Below, one piece after another: positions 1-8,307 of a stretch of 64,000 nt of DNA (within the stretch, counting starts at the first letter, position 1; every line of letters begins with the position of its first letter). The position numbers and the translations under genes were made by a program. This DNA is from Burkholderia sp. SRS-W-2-2016 (GTDB lineage Bacteria; Pseudomonadota; Gammaproteobacteria; Burkholderiales; Burkholderiaceae), in contig NZ_MSDV01000012.1 of NCBI RefSeq assembly GCF_001931485.1, positions 1 through 64,000 of the forward strand. The letters are read 5' to 3'. The notes under the pieces were generated by a model. It made no database searches. It was not told where the DNA came from and saw only the letters and a program-made list of their open reading frames with translations.

Positions 1-663
1 GCGTACTTCATGGTCGACATGGCGCACTACGCGGGCCTGATCGCCGCCGGCGTCTACCCGAACCCGGTGCCGCACGCTGACTTCGTCACCACCACCACGC
101 ACAAGAGCCTGCGCGGTCCCCGTGGCGGCGTGATCCTGATGAAGGCCGAGTTCGAGAAGCAGATCAACTCGGCGATTTTCCCGGGCATCCAGGGCGGTCC
201 GCTGATGCACGTGATCGCCGGCAAGGCGGTCGCGTTCAAGGAAGCGCTGTCGCCGGAATTCAAAACGTATCAGCAGCAGGTCGTCGAAAACGCGCGCGTG
301 CTCGCTGAAACGCTGGTCAAGCGCGGTCTGCGCATCGTTTCTGGCCGCACCGAAAGCCACGTGATGCTGGTCGACCTGCGCGCGAAGAAGATCACCGGCA
401 AGGCAGCGGAAGCAGCGCTCGGCGCGGCTCACATCACGGTCAACAAGAACGCGATTCCGAACGATCCGGAAAAGCCGTTCGTGACCTCGGGCATCCGTCT
501 CGGCTCGCCGGCGATGACCACGCGCGGCTTCGGTGTGAAGGAAGCCGAGCAGGTCGGTAACCTGATCGCCGACGTGCTGGACAACCCGGAAGACGCAGCG
601 ACGATCGAGCGCGTGAAGGCTCAGGTCGCCGAGCTGACCCAGCGCTTCCCGGTCTACGGCTAA
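1..663 (+). CDS. glyA: Serine hydroxymethyltransferase, C-terminal part (5' end outside window)
   Basis: This is a PLP enzyme that interconverts serine plus tetrahydrofolate with glycine plus 5,10-methylene-THF, supplying one-carbon units in the cytoplasm. The reading frame is open from base 1, so the gene starts upstream. The sequence shows [13 protein letters not shown] and then [14 protein letters not shown], the family signature in which the Lys (codon 103-105) forms the Schiff base with PLP. About 220 C-terminal residues of the usual ~415 are present and end normally in FPVYG. The nrdR start lies 6 bp downstream, an arrangement usual in Burkholderiales. Identification is by clear family motifs. 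Confidence 0.97.
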   Translation, partial: AYFMVDMAHYAGLIAAGVYPNPVPHADFVTTTTHKSLRGPRGGVILMKAEFEKQINSAIFPGIQGGPLMHVIAGKAVAFKEALSPEFKTYQQQVVENARVLAETLVKRGLRIVSGRTESHVMLVDLRAKKITGKAAEAALGAAHITVNKNAIPNDPEKPFVTSGIRLGSPAMTTRGFGVKEAEQVGNLIADVLDNPEDAATIERVKAQVAELTQRFPVYG

Positions 664-669
664 GTCGTC

Positions 670-1152
670 ATGCATTGCCCGTTCTGCCGCCACGCCGATA
701 CGCAGGTCGTCGACTCGCGCGTATCCGAAGACGGCGCGACGATTCGCCGGCGCCGCCGCTGCCCGGCCTGCGACAAGCGTTTTACGACGTATGAGCGGGT
801 CGAGCTGGCGTTGCCGTCGGTCGTCAAGAAGGACGGCACCCGCACGGAATTCGATCGCCGCAAGATCGTCGCGAGCATGCAACTGGCGCTGCGCAAGCGC
901 CCGGTGGCGGCGGACGCGATCGAAGCGGCGGTCGTCCGTATCGAGGATCAACTGCTCGGCAGCGGCGAGCGCGAGGTGCGCAGCGAGCGGCTCGGCGAAC
1001 TCGTGATGAACGAGTTGCGCGCGCTCGATACGATCGCCTACGTGCGTTTTGCTTCCGTGTACCGGCGCTTCGAAGACGTCTCCGAGTTCGAGGACGTGAT
1101 CGAAGAATTCCGCCGCGCCGCTTCTCCTCCAAAGCCTTCCCGCAAACGTTAA
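670..1152 (+). CDS. nrdR: Transcriptional repressor NrdR
   Basis: NrdR is an ATP/dATP-sensing repressor of ribonucleotide reductase genes. The 160-residue protein has the expected length. Its N-terminus MHCPFC together with CPACDKRF gives the two CxxC pairs of the zinc ribbon that binds NrdR boxes. Residues ~49-139, starting [15 protein letters not shown], form the ATP-cone. A basic tail ends PSRKR. It follows glyA by only 6 bp, so the two are very probably co-transcribed. A GC-rich inverted repeat begins at its stop codon. Confidence 0.97.
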   Translation: MHCPFCRHADTQVVDSRVSEDGATIRRRRRCPACDKRFTTYERVELALPSVVKKDGTRTEFDRRKIVASMQLALRKRPVAADAIEAAVVRIEDQLLGSGEREVRSERLGELVMNELRALDTIAYVRFASVYRRFEDVSEFEDVIEEFRRAASPPKPSRKR

Positions 1153-1185
1153 AGACGCGCGCGCCGCGTATTGCCCGCGCGTCTT
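1152..1185 (+). terminator. Putative terminator after nrdR
   Basis: AAGACGCGCG (1152-1161) pairs perfectly with CGCGCGTCTT (1176-1185) across a 14-nt loop. It starts at the last base of the nrdR stop codon. The U-tract is poor (TCTTCGG), so terminator activity is inferred from position and stem strength. Confidence 0.5.
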
Positions 1186-1370
1186 CGGCTGCGCCGTTGC
1201 GCGCAATTCCGACGTTGTTTTCCGCATCGCTACCCCCGCTTCCGTGATCGAGCATCGCGTGCATTGTTGCGTGCGATAGCTTCTGAGCGCCACCTGGCCG
1301 TTCGGCCGATGGCGGCTTCATTCGCAAATCGCTAGATTGACTGCATCCGTTCGAATGCTCGGGAGTGCAG

Positions 1371-1931
1371 ATGAAATGCTATGTGACTGGCCGGCCGACA
1401 TGCGTCGGTTTCACGCTCGTCGAAACGCTGGCCGTGATCGCGCTGCTTGCGCTGATGGCCGTGCTGGCGATGCCGTCGTTCGCCGCATGGCACGCGCGCG
1501 ATCAGGTCGATGCGCGCGCGAAAGCGTTGTTGTCGACGCTCGCCTATGCGCGCAGCGAGGTACTCCGACGCGGCACGCGCGTGACGGTGTGCCGGGTCGA
1601 TGCGGCGCGTTCCTGTCTCGCCGCGGGGCAGCCCTGCGCGGATGGCGTCGCCGACTGGGGCTGCGGTTGGGCTGTGTTCGCCGAGCGCGGCGGCAAGCTC
1701 TCGCTATTGCGCGCTCAAACGCCGCTCGCGGCGGTGAGTATCAGCGGCGTGCAAACGGATCTGAGTTTCACGCCGCCCGCCGGTCAACTGATCGGCTCGT
1801 TCCGCAGTTTCGAGATCGCGCCGCGCAGTCCATCCAGTGCGATGCAACGCAACCCGTGGCGACGCTGCATCCGGATCGCGGCGGGTGGACGCGCACGCAT
1901 CTCCGATGGCGCGTGCGGAGCGGCATCATGA
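1371..1931 (+). CDS. GspH/FimT-type minor pseudopilin
   Basis: This looks like the first gene of a type IV pilus minor-pilin operon, whose products prime pilus assembly at the inner membrane. The N-terminus has the prepilin peptidase site and hydrophobic helix GFTLVETLAVIALLALMAV: cleavage after Gly, Glu at +5. The C-terminal half is GspH-like, with several Cys residues (VCRVDAARSCL, CADGV, WGCGW). ATG 1371 was chosen because GGGAG lies 5-6 bp upstream; a GTG at 1365 is in frame but overlaps that site. The 3' end overlaps the next gene by ATGA. A type II secretion pseudopilin is the alternative, but the downstream pilV/pilW/pilX order favours type IV pili. Confidence 0.85.
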   Translation: MKCYVTGRPTCVGFTLVETLAVIALLALMAVLAMPSFAAWHARDQVDARAKALLSTLAYARSEVLRRGTRVTVCRVDAARSCLAAGQPCADGVADWGCGWAVFAERGGKLSLLRAQTPLAAVSISGVQTDLSFTPPAGQLIGSFRSFEIAPRSPSSAMQRNPWRRCIRIAAGGRARISDGACGAAS

Positions 1932-2374
1932 AGCCCATCTCATTGAACCTCCGGTGGCGCGCCGGTGCGCCGGCTTGCGGCGGCAATTCGCTGATCGAGG
2001 TCATGCTGGCCGTTGCGCTGATCGCGGTGACGGCGCTGGGTCTGCTCGCCGGTCAGCTGTGGACCGCGCGCGAAGCCCGCGCGATGGCGCTGCGCGAGCA
2101 AGCCGCGTGGATCGCCGATGCGGTGGCCGAGGCGTTCGCGACGTCTGCGACGGGCGATGCCGCGCTCGAACAGTGGCGTACGCGGGCAGCGGTGCTGCTG
2201 CCGCGCGGCGACGTATCGATCGTGGGCAGCGGCGCGGCGATGAGCGCGCGTGTCACGTGGGCGTCGGTCCGCGACCGGCCGGCTGACGGCGAGGTGATCG
2301 ACAAGCCGGAATCGTGCGGCGGCGTCGAGACACCCGCCGGGTTTTCCTGCGTCGCGTTGGCGTTCGCGCGATGA
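1928..2374 (+). CDS. pilV: Type IV pilus modification protein PilV-like
   Basis: This 148-residue minor pilin begins after a basic, unusually long leader. The methylation/cleavage motif is GGNSLIEVMLAVALIAVTALGLLAG (Gly at -1, Glu at +5). It lacks the large C-terminal domain of major pilins, as PilV proteins do. Its ATG overlaps the stop of the preceding pilin (ATGA) and its stop overlaps pilW the same way, which implies translational coupling. Gene order and the N-terminal motif support PilV. No adhesive domain is visible. Confidence 0.82.
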   Translation: MKPISLNLRWRAGAPACGGNSLIEVMLAVALIAVTALGLLAGQLWTAREARAMALREQAAWIADAVAEAFATSATGDAALEQWRTRAAVLLPRGDVSIVGSGAAMSARVTWASVRDRPADGEVIDKPESCGGVETPAGFSCVALAFAR

Positions 2375-3180
2375 GCCGGCGGTTTGTCGCGCGCGGCCAT
2401 ACGCTCGTCGAGTTCCTGATCGCGACGGCGCTGGGCCTGCTGGTGACCGGGGGCGCCGTGTCGCTGTACACCACGCAGCGGCAAGCGTTCGAGCGCGCGA
2501 GCGACGACATGCGGATTCGCGAAGCCGGCTTGACCGCGCTGATGCTGATCGGCCAGCAAGTGCAGATGGCCGGCTTCGTGCCCGCCGACGTGGTGGGCTA
2601 CAACACGCCGCCCGCGTTGTTCGGCTGCTCGGGCGGCCGCCCGACAGGCGCCGACGACAGCCTCGGCTGCACGACGTTGAGCACAGGCTCGGACGGTATC
2701 GCGATCCGTTATGTCGGCGACACCGTATCGACGTGGCCATCGTCGAGCGGGCAGGTCACCGATTGCGTCGGCCAGGCGGTGAAATCCAGCGATGCGGCGC
2801 TTGGCGATCAGGGCGCGCCGGTGGTCAACCGCTACTTCGCGACGCTCAGCGGCTCGACCGGCGAGCCGGAGCTGTACTGCGAAGGCAACGGCAATCCGGG
2901 GTCGGCGCAGCCGCTGGTGGACGGTGTCGAACGCGTGCGGCTGCGCTACTGGCTGGACGGTATGCCGGATGCGCTCAATGCGTCGGCGGTGTCGGCGGAG
3001 CAGTGGGCGCAGGTCGTCGCGGTCGATCTGTGCGTGCTCGTGCGTGGCGCGGCGCAACGGCAGCGCTCGCGCTATCTCGATTGCGACGGCGTGAGCACGC
3101 TCGGTGTCGATCTGCGGGTGCGGCAGGCGTTTGCGCGGCGCGTGGCGGTGCGTGGCAATCGCGCGGAGGTGTCGTTGTGA
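2371..3180 (+). CDS. pilW: Type IV pilus minor pilin PilW-like
   Basis: The 269-residue protein carries the leader and helix motif RGHTLVEFLIATALGLLVTGG, followed by a large Ser/Gly/Cys-containing periplasmic domain (for example GYNTPPALFGCSGG and DSLGCTTLSTGSDGIAIRY), as in PilW. PilW normally acts with PilV, PilX and PilE in a priming complex at the tip of the pilus. ATG 2371 overlaps the pilV stop (ATGA), and its own stop overlaps the GTG of the next gene (GTGA). Confidence 0.85.
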   Translation: MSRRFVARGHTLVEFLIATALGLLVTGGAVSLYTTQRQAFERASDDMRIREAGLTALMLIGQQVQMAGFVPADVVGYNTPPALFGCSGGRPTGADDSLGCTTLSTGSDGIAIRYVGDTVSTWPSSSGQVTDCVGQAVKSSDAALGDQGAPVVNRYFATLSGSTGEPELYCEGNGNPGSAQPLVDGVERVRLRYWLDGMPDALNASAVSAEQWAQVVAVDLCVLVRGAAQRQRSRYLDCDGVSTLGVDLRVRQAFARRVAVRGNRAEVSL

Positions 3181-3797
3181 CCGTTCGCCATGCTGCGAGC
3201 AGGTGCGGCTGCGGTTGCGGTTGCGGTCGCGTAGAGCGCATGTGCGATGCACGGTGCGACCAGCTTATTTATTCAGGTTCACTAAATGACGTCCAGCGCA
3301 CCCGGCCGCGGCTGCAACGCGGTGTCGTGCTACCCGTCGTGTTGTTGCTCTCGGCAATGCTGCTCACCACCTCGGCGATCTGGTTCGAAACCTCGCAAGC
3401 GTCGGCTCGCGCGGCGAGCAACGTGCGTGACCATCTACAGGCTTTTCATGCGGCGGATTCTGCGCTGACCGCATGCGAGCGCGAAGTTCTCGCAGCGGGT
3501 AGCGATGCGAGCGCCGAACCATTCGCGCAAGGGGAGCCGCGTCAATGGCAGCTCGAGACCGCGTTCGACGCCGGTGCCGTCACGCGGATCGCCGCATGGC
3601 CCGGATCATCGCGCGCGCCGCAATGCCTGATCGAACCGTGGCGTCTCGCGAGTCGCACCGACGCGACCGCCTGGTTATTGACCGCGCGCGGCTTCGGCCG
3701 CAGCAGCGAAACGCAGGTGTGGCTGCAAAGCGAACTGGTGATCGAAACCGGCGCGATCGAACGTCATTGGCGGCGCGTCGCTGCGCGGCCGTTCTAG
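3177..3797 (+). CDS. pilX: Type IV pilus assembly protein PilX-like (uncertain start)
   Basis: The core motif QRGVVLPVVLLLSAMLLTTSAIWFE, followed by a heptad-like region with HAADSALTACE, is typical of PilX. The GTG at 3177 overlaps the pilW stop (GTGA), but it gives a ~54-residue leader that includes the odd stretch CGCGCGCG encoded by a GCGGTT-type hexamer repeat. An in-frame ATG at 3240 still leaves a leader of ~33 residues. PilX leaders are usually much shorter, so the annotated start is doubtful, and a small insertion or frameshift near the N-terminus is possible. The C-terminal domain looks intact. Confidence 0.75.
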   Translation: MTVRHAASRCGCGCGCGRVERMCDARCDQLIYSGSLNDVQRTRPRLQRGVVLPVVLLLSAMLLTTSAIWFETSQASARAASNVRDHLQAFHAADSALTACEREVLAAGSDASAEPFAQGEPRQWQLETAFDAGAVTRIAAWPGSSRAPQCLIEPWRLASRTDATAWLLTARGFGRSSETQVWLQSELVIETGAIERHWRRVAARPF

Positions 3798-3819
3798 ACG
3801 ATGTTTCGAAGGGAGGGGT

Positions 3820-4254
3820 ATGACGAGGTCGAACACATCCGCGTTCACGTTGCTCGAACTGGTCGTCGCGCTCGCGATCGCGGCCACGCTGGCCGCCTTT
3901 GCGATTCCTTCGTATCGCAGTCATATCGCGCGCACGCATCGGATCGATGCGGCGTCCGCGTTGTATCGGGCGGCGCAATTCGTCGAGGGCGCGGCGAGCG
4001 ATAGCGCGATGACGACCTTGCCCACCGGTCTCGACCAGGCGCCGCAATTCGGCACGGCCGTGTACCGGTTACGGGTACTGCCCGCGGATGACACGAATGG
4101 CGGCTACGCGATCGAAGCGGCACCCGCGGAAGCCGGGCCGATGCGTGACGACGCATGCGGCACGTTCACGCTCGATGCGACGGGCTCGAGAGGCAATAGA
4201 AACGACGTGGGTGGTTCGACGCTCGCGAGCAGCGAATGCTGGAACACGAGCTAG
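3820..4254 (+). CDS. pilE: Type IV pilin PilE-like
   Basis: This 144-residue type IVa pilin-like protein has a very short leader and the motif SAFTLLELVVALAIAATLAAFAIPSYRSHI (Glu at +5, YRSHIARTHR after the helix). Two Cys near the C-terminus (DDACGTF and SSECWN) would form the D-region disulfide. It is the last gene of the minor-pilin operon and starts 22 bp after pilX, preceded by AGGGAGGGG. In this position PilE acts as a minor pilin in the priming complex rather than as the major subunit. That role is inferred from context. Confidence 0.85.
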   Translation: MTRSNTSAFTLLELVVALAIAATLAAFAIPSYRSHIARTHRIDAASALYRAAQFVEGAASDSAMTTLPTGLDQAPQFGTAVYRLRVLPADDTNGGYAIEAAPAEAGPMRDDACGTFTLDATGSRGNRNDVGGSTLASSECWNTS

Positions 4255-4401
4255 ATGAGCTGGAAGGTAGGCAGAGGGGTTTGGAAGGGCAGAGGGATCG
4301 GCTGAACGCCGGTGCACTTATCCGGCGCAAGGCCGCAGGCAGACGACTCGCACGGCACGGCCGCACTCAAGCGGCCACAACGATAACGCTCACCACAATC
4401 C

Positions 4402-4929
4402 TCAATACCCGCTCCGCGTAGAGTCCGCCTGCTCAGCAGCGGCCTGCGCGGCCGCCGCCGAAGTTGCGGAACCCGCTGCCGCCGCGCGACCCGCAGCCGC
4501 TTCGTTCTTCATCTGTTGCCAGATCCGGAACGCTTCCCAGCCCGCGAGCGCAAGGCTGCCCCACTTGAGCACGGGCTTCGCGCCGGACACGACGGTTGCG
4601 CGCAACGGCTTGGCGAGCAGCATCGATGCAATCGAGCTGACGATCGGATACTGCTTGAGCAGTGCGCCGATCGTCCCCGCGTTGAGTGCGCTCGCCTTGC
4701 CGCCCTTGCCCATGCGTACCCCGGCGAAGCCCGGAATGATGAACTTCAGCCAGCTGAAATGCGTGACCGCCTGACGCAGCTCGAAGGTGGCCTGCGCGAG
4801 TTCCACGCGCTCGACATCCGCGCGCACCAGCAGCAACTCCTTGCGCAGCGCACGCAGATGCGGCGCGCTCAGATCCTTCGACGGATGGCGCTTGTGACGA
4901 ACAGAGGTTTCGGAACGGGGCTGGTTCAT
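4402..4929 (-). CDS. DUF3318-type protein (YqjK-like position)
   Basis: This is a 175-residue protein of unknown function, last in a leftward three-gene set (DUF883, YqjE-like, this gene). The N-terminal third is charged and helical (LRALRKELLLVRADVERVELAQATFELRQA). A mid-hydrophobic segment lies around LKFIIPGFAGVRM, and a weak membrane segment around LKWGSLALAGWEAFRIWQQM. The tail is Ala-rich (AAAGRAAAAGSATSAAAAQAAAEQ). Burkholderia genomes commonly carry this protein next to the holin-like protein; the DUF3318 assignment is from memory of that neighbourhood. Confidence 0.75.
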   Translation of the reverse strand: MNQPRSETSVRHKRHPSKDLSAPHLRALRKELLLVRADVERVELAQATFELRQAVTHFSWLKFIIPGFAGVRMGKGGKASALNAGTIGALLKQYPIVSSIASMLLAKPLRATVVSGAKPVLKWGSLALAGWEAFRIWQQMKNEAAAGRAAAAGSATSAAAAQAAAEQADSTRSGY

Positions 4930-4983
4930 GGCGTGTCGGCGGCAGTGGATATGGGACGATCAAACACGGTGTCAGTCACGACG

Positions 4984-5373
4984 TCAGTCGCGGCTGCGGA
5001 ACGCGTCGCGGTCCTTTTCGAATTCGGCGATGGTTGCCTCGAACACCAGCGGCGCGTTGCGCAAACCGCTGCGCGCTTTCAGGCCACACGCGAGGCCGGC
5101 CAGCGCATAAACCGCGGTGATGCCGCCGAGTGCCTGCAAGCGGTAGGTATCCCAGAAGACAATCGCGATCAGCGCGGTCAGCGCGATCAACGCCATCCCG
5201 ACGAGCATCATCGCGGCGAGGCCGAGAAACAGGACACCTAACAGTCGATCTTTTTCTTCGGCGAGTTCGATGCCTACCAGTTCGAGCCGCGTTTGCAGAA
5301 TAGCGAACACGGAGCCGAGGATGCGGCGCAGCGGGCTGTGTTCTGCGCGCTGCGAGTGTGTTTCGGTTGTCAT
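4984..5373 (-). CDS. YqjE/phage-holin-family inner membrane protein
   Basis: This 129-residue membrane protein has two hydrophobic hairpin segments (GVLFLGLAAMMLVGMALIALTALIAIVFW and GGITAVYALAGLACGL). Before them is the conserved amphipathic lead LETRLELVGIELAEEKDRL-like region (here LQTRLELVGIELAEEKDRLL), typical of YqjE (holin III superfamily). The start MTTETHS at 5373 was chosen because the longer frame adds only atypical Arg/Cys-rich sequence. It sits between DUF883 and DUF3318 genes. In Enterobacteria YqjD-YqjE-YqjK are stationary-phase membrane proteins; a similar role is inferred here. Confidence 0.85.
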   Translation of the reverse strand: MTTETHSQRAEHSPLRRILGSVFAILQTRLELVGIELAEEKDRLLGVLFLGLAAMMLVGMALIALTALIAIVFWDTYRLQALGGITAVYALAGLACGLKARSGLRNAPLVFEATIAEFEKDRDAFRSRD

Positions 5374-5504
5374 AGCTGTGAGCGTTGCGCGTGAGGAACA
5401 AATCGGCGCGCACGCGCGCCAGCGGAAGCGGACCGGCCAGACTCGCGCCGGTCCGCCCGACATGCTAATGCACCGACCATGCCTGGCCGGTAGTTACAGC
5501 GGCT

Positions 5505-5807
5505 TTACTTGCGATTGATCAACAAGCCGACCAGCACGCCGACACCAGCGGCGATGCCGATGGATGCCCACGGATGCTCGTGCACGTAGTCGTCGGTGGC
5601 GCGAGCGGCTTTTTTGCCTTTCTCGACCACCACGACCTGTACGTCGGCCGCCTTTTCCTTCGCCTGTTTCAGACGCGACAGCGCGGTCTCGCGCAGTTCC
5701 GAGGCGCGCTCGCCGGTAGCGCTCGCGGCCTGTTTCAGCAGGTCTTCAGCGTCCGCGAGGACGGTTTTGATATCCGACATCAATCTCTCCTTGTTGACTT
5801 CCGACAT
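5505..5807 (-). CDS. DUF883 (ElaB/YqjD) family membrane-anchored protein
   Basis: The 100-residue protein has a long charged amphipathic helix (DIKTVLADAEDLLKQAAS onward, ending near VVVEKGKKAARATDDYVHEHPW). A single C-terminal membrane anchor, GIAAGVGVLVGLLINRK, follows, which is the diagnostic DUF883 layout. E. coli YqjD anchors ribosomes to the membrane in stationary phase. Transcription of the three-gene set would start in the 5808-6168 gap. ATG 5807 is followed by a second in-frame ATG at residue 10 (MSDIKTV), which is an alternative start; GGAGAG lies just upstream of that one. Confidence 0.9.
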   Translation of the reverse strand: MSEVNKERLMSDIKTVLADAEDLLKQAASATGERASELRETALSRLKQAKEKAADVQVVVVEKGKKAARATDDYVHEHPWASIGIAAGVGVLVGLLINRK

Positions 5808-6168
5808 AGACAGCTCCCTCTTTGTCTCACGCTACGCGTGAATCGTAACCAAAGAAACGGCTGCTGGCGAGCACAGTACCGGTTGCTGCCAGCCGCCGCA
5901 CGAACCGTTCCCGGCGCCACCTGGCGTCGGGCCGGCCGTTTGAGCGCAGTCTGCTCCAGACCGGTATCGAATTGAGTTGATCTGTCCCGCAAAGTTTCTC
6001 CGAAATGGGAGAAAATTACAAAAGCGCATAAAGTACTGACGCGATATTAGTTAGGCATATAGCGCCGCGGTCGTATGCTCGATCGTTGCTGGGCGGCGTA
6101 GGCAGCGATTTGCAGGGCGGTTTGGATATTTTTCGAATATTTGTCAAACAGTTACAAGGAGATGCACT
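5808..6168. promoter_or_regulatory. Divergent intergenic region between DUF883 operon and peroxiredoxin
   Basis: This 361-bp gap must hold the promoters of both flanking divergent units. An inverted repeat TTTCTCC (5995-6001) / GGAGAAA (6008-6014) lies in an AT-richer stretch. ACAAGGAG around 6153-6160 is the ribosome binding site of the peroxiredoxin. No ORF is convincing here and no named operator was recognised. Confidence 0.5.
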
Positions 6169-6807
6169 ATGAGTCTACGTCTTGGCGACATTGCGCCGGA
6201 TTTCGAACAGGAGTCGAGTGTCGGCCGGATCAGCTTTCACCAGTGGCTCGGCAACAGCTGGGGCGTGCTGTTTTCCCATCCGGCCGACTTCACGCCGGTC
6301 TGCACGACCGAGCTGGGCCTGACCGCGAAGCTCGCGGGCGAGTTCGAAAAGCGCAACGTGAAGACGATCGCGTTGTCGGTCGACAGCGCGGAGTCGCACA
6401 AGGAGTGGATCAAGGACATCAACGAGACCCAGGCGGCCAACGTCGGCTTTCCGATTCTCGCGGACGGCGATCGCAAGGTGGCCGAGCTGTACGACATGAT
6501 TCATCCGAACGCGAACGAGACCTTCACCGTGCGCTCGCTGTTCGTGATCGATCCGAACAGGAAGGTGCGTTTGATCATCACGTATCCGGCCAGCACCGGC
6601 CGCAACTTCGACGAAGTGCTGCGCGTGATCGACTCGCTGCAACTGACCGATCATCACTCGGTCGCGACGCCGGGCAACTGGAAGCAGGGCGATGACGTGG
6701 TGATCGTGCCGTCGCTGAAGGACGAGGAAGTGATCAAACAGAAATTCCCGAAGGGCTACAAGGCGCTGCGTCCGTATCTGCGGATGACGCCGCAGCCGAA
6801 CAGGTAA
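6169..6807 (+). CDS. 1-Cys peroxiredoxin (Prx6 type)
   Basis: This thiol peroxidase would reduce H2O2 and organic hydroperoxides in the cytoplasm. The active-site motif FSHPADFTPVCTTE places the peroxidatic Cys at residue 45, with Arg in FTVRSLFVIDPNRKVR further on. The length of 212 residues and the C-terminal GYKALRPYLRMTPQP match the Prx6/AhpC-TSA C-terminal subfamily. No second CxxC or VCP resolving motif is seen, which supports the 1-Cys type. It is a single-gene unit with a good AAGGAG site and hairpins downstream. Confidence 0.95.
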   Translation: MSLRLGDIAPDFEQESSVGRISFHQWLGNSWGVLFSHPADFTPVCTTELGLTAKLAGEFEKRNVKTIALSVDSAESHKEWIKDINETQAANVGFPILADGDRKVAELYDMIHPNANETFTVRSLFVIDPNRKVRLIITYPASTGRNFDEVLRVIDSLQLTDHHSVATPGNWKQGDDVVIVPSLKDEEVIKQKFPKGYKALRPYLRMTPQPNR

Positions 6808-6859
6808 GTGAAGCGCTGCGCGGCACGCTTGGCGTAACGCGCGAGGCACAAAGCAGAAA

Positions 6860-6941
6860 GCCGGTTCGAATGAACCGGCCTGAATGCGATGGTTAGCCTG
6901 ACCGAAAACAGCCCGATCAGCGTAAGCCGATCGGGCTGTTT
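6860..6941. terminator. Two hairpins between convergent peroxiredoxin and gcdH
   Basis: The first stem is GCCGGTTC (6860-6867) / GAACCGGC (6872-6879) with loop GAAT. The second is AAACAGCCCGATC (6906-6918) / GATCGGGCTGTTT (6929-6941), a perfect 13-bp stem flanked by A-rich and T-rich ends. That makes it a good bidirectional intrinsic terminator for both converging genes. Confidence 0.85.
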
Positions 6942-7023
6942 CATTGGGGCGGCGCAACTGCGCCACCAGCGCGCCGCCGATGCATCGAACGGCATCGGCG
7001 TCGCCATCTCGCTAACCAGGCAA

Positions 7024-8214
7024 TCAGAAGAACGCCTGAATCCCCGTCTGCGCGCGGCCGAGGATCAGCGCGTGCACGTCGTGCGTGCCTTCGTACGTAT
7101 TCACGACTTCGAGATTGACCAGGTGTCGCGCAATGCCGAACTCGTCCGAAATGCCGTTGCCGCCCAGCATGTCGCGCGCGAGGCGGGCGATGTCGAGCGC
7201 CTTGCCGCACGAGTTGCGCTTCATGATCGAGGTGATTTCGACCGCCGCGGTGCCTTCGTCCTTCATCCGGCCAAGGCGCAGCACGCCTTGCAGGCCGAGC
7301 GTGATTTCGGTCTGCATGTCGGCGAGCTTTTTCTGGATCAGCTGGTTCGCGGCGAGCGGCCGGCCGAACTGCTTGCGATCGAGCACGTACTGACGCGCGG
7401 TGTGCCAGCAGGCCTCGGCGGCGCCGAGCGCGCCCCACGCGATCCCGTAGCGCGCCGAATTCAGGCAGGTGAACGGACCACGCAGGCCGCTGACGCCCGG
7501 CATGATGTTCTCTTGCGGCACGAACACTTCGTCGAGCACGATTTCGCCGGTGATCGACGCGCGCAGGCCGACCTTGCCGTGGATCGCCGGCGCCGACAGA
7601 CCCTTCCAGCCCTTCTCGAGAATGAAGCCGCGGATCGAGTCCTTGCCGTCTTCCTCGAGCTTCGCCCACACGACGAACACGTCGGCGATCGGCGAATTGG
7701 TGATCCACATCTTCGAGCCCGACAGCGAATAGCCGCCGTCGACCTTCTTCGCGCGGGTGACCATGCTGCCCGGGTCGGAGCCGTGGTTCGGCTCGGTCAG
7801 CCCGAAGCAGCCGATCCATTCGCCGCGCGCGAGCTTCGGCAGATATTTTTCCTTCTGCGCGTCCGAGCCGAATTCATAGATCGGCACCATCACGAGCGAC
7901 GATTGCACCGACATCATCGAGCGATAGCCGGAATCGACGCGCTCCACTTCACGCGCGATCAGCCCGTACGCGACGTAGTTCAGGCCGGGGCCGCCGTACT
8001 GTTCGGGGATGGTCGGGCCGAGCAGGCCGAGCTCGCCCATTTCGCGGAAGATCTCGATGTCGGTCTTCTCGTGACGGAACGCTTCGAGCACGCGCGGCAG
8101 CAGCTTGTCCTGCGAGTAAGCCGCAGCGGCGTCGCGCACCATGCGTTCGTCTTCGGTGAGCTGCTGATCCAGCAGCAACGGGTCTTCCCAGTGAAACTGC
8201 GCGGCTACGGCCAT
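7024..8214 (-). CDS. gcdH: Glutaryl-CoA dehydrogenase
   Basis: This FAD acyl-CoA dehydrogenase oxidatively decarboxylates glutaryl-CoA to crotonyl-CoA in lysine/tryptophan/glutarate breakdown. The 396 residues match the family. Visible motifs are [16 protein letters not shown] and [18 protein letters not shown] (FAD and substrate contacts), and [17 protein letters not shown] with the catalytic base Glu375 in the arrangement characteristic of Gcd[22 protein letters not shown] is also typical. It is divergent from an IclR regulator with a 93-bp gap holding a palindrome, which suggests local control. Confidence 0.96.
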   Translation of the reverse strand: MAVAAQFHWEDPLLLDQQLTEDERMVRDAAAAYSQDKLLPRVLEAFRHEKTDIEIFREMGELGLLGPTIPEQYGGPGLNYVAYGLIAREVERVDSGYRSMMSVQSSLVMVPIYEFGSDAQKEKYLPKLARGEWIGCFGLTEPNHGSDPGSMVTRAKKVDGGYSLSGSKMWITNSPIADVFVVWAKLEEDGKDSIRGFILEKGWKGLSAPAIHGKVGLRASITGEIVLDEVFVPQENIMPGVSGLRGPFTCLNSARYGIAWGALGAAEACWHTARQYVLDRKQFGRPLAANQLIQKKLADMQTEITLGLQGVLRLGRMKDEGTAAVEITSIMKRNSCGKALDIARLARDMLGGNGISDEFGIARHLVNLEVVNTYEGTHDVHALILGRAQTGIQAFF

Positions 8215-8255
8215 GACGTATCTCCTGATTTCTGCTCAGAACAAGCTTGACTTGA

Positions 8256-8272
8256 GTTCCGCTTAGCGAAAC
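8256..8272. promoter_or_regulatory. Near-palindromic candidate IclR operator
   Basis: GTTCCGCTTAGCGAAAC reads as GTTYCGCTWAGCGRAAC on both strands. It is an imperfect 17-bp palindrome centred 50 bp upstream of gcdH and 44 bp upstream of the IclR ATG. IclR-family regulators bind palindromes of about this size beginning GTT and ending AAC. Binding is inferred only from symmetry and location. Confidence 0.5.
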
Positions 8273-8307
8273 AATGTTTTGCAAACGACGACCGAGTGTA
8301 CACCGTT

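Noticed and set aside
1371..4254. Type II secretion pseudopilins (gspG-K) as identity of the pilin-like operon
   Set aside because: Gene order, the PilX-type and PilW-type sequences and the lack of any gsp machinery genes favour type IV minor pilins.
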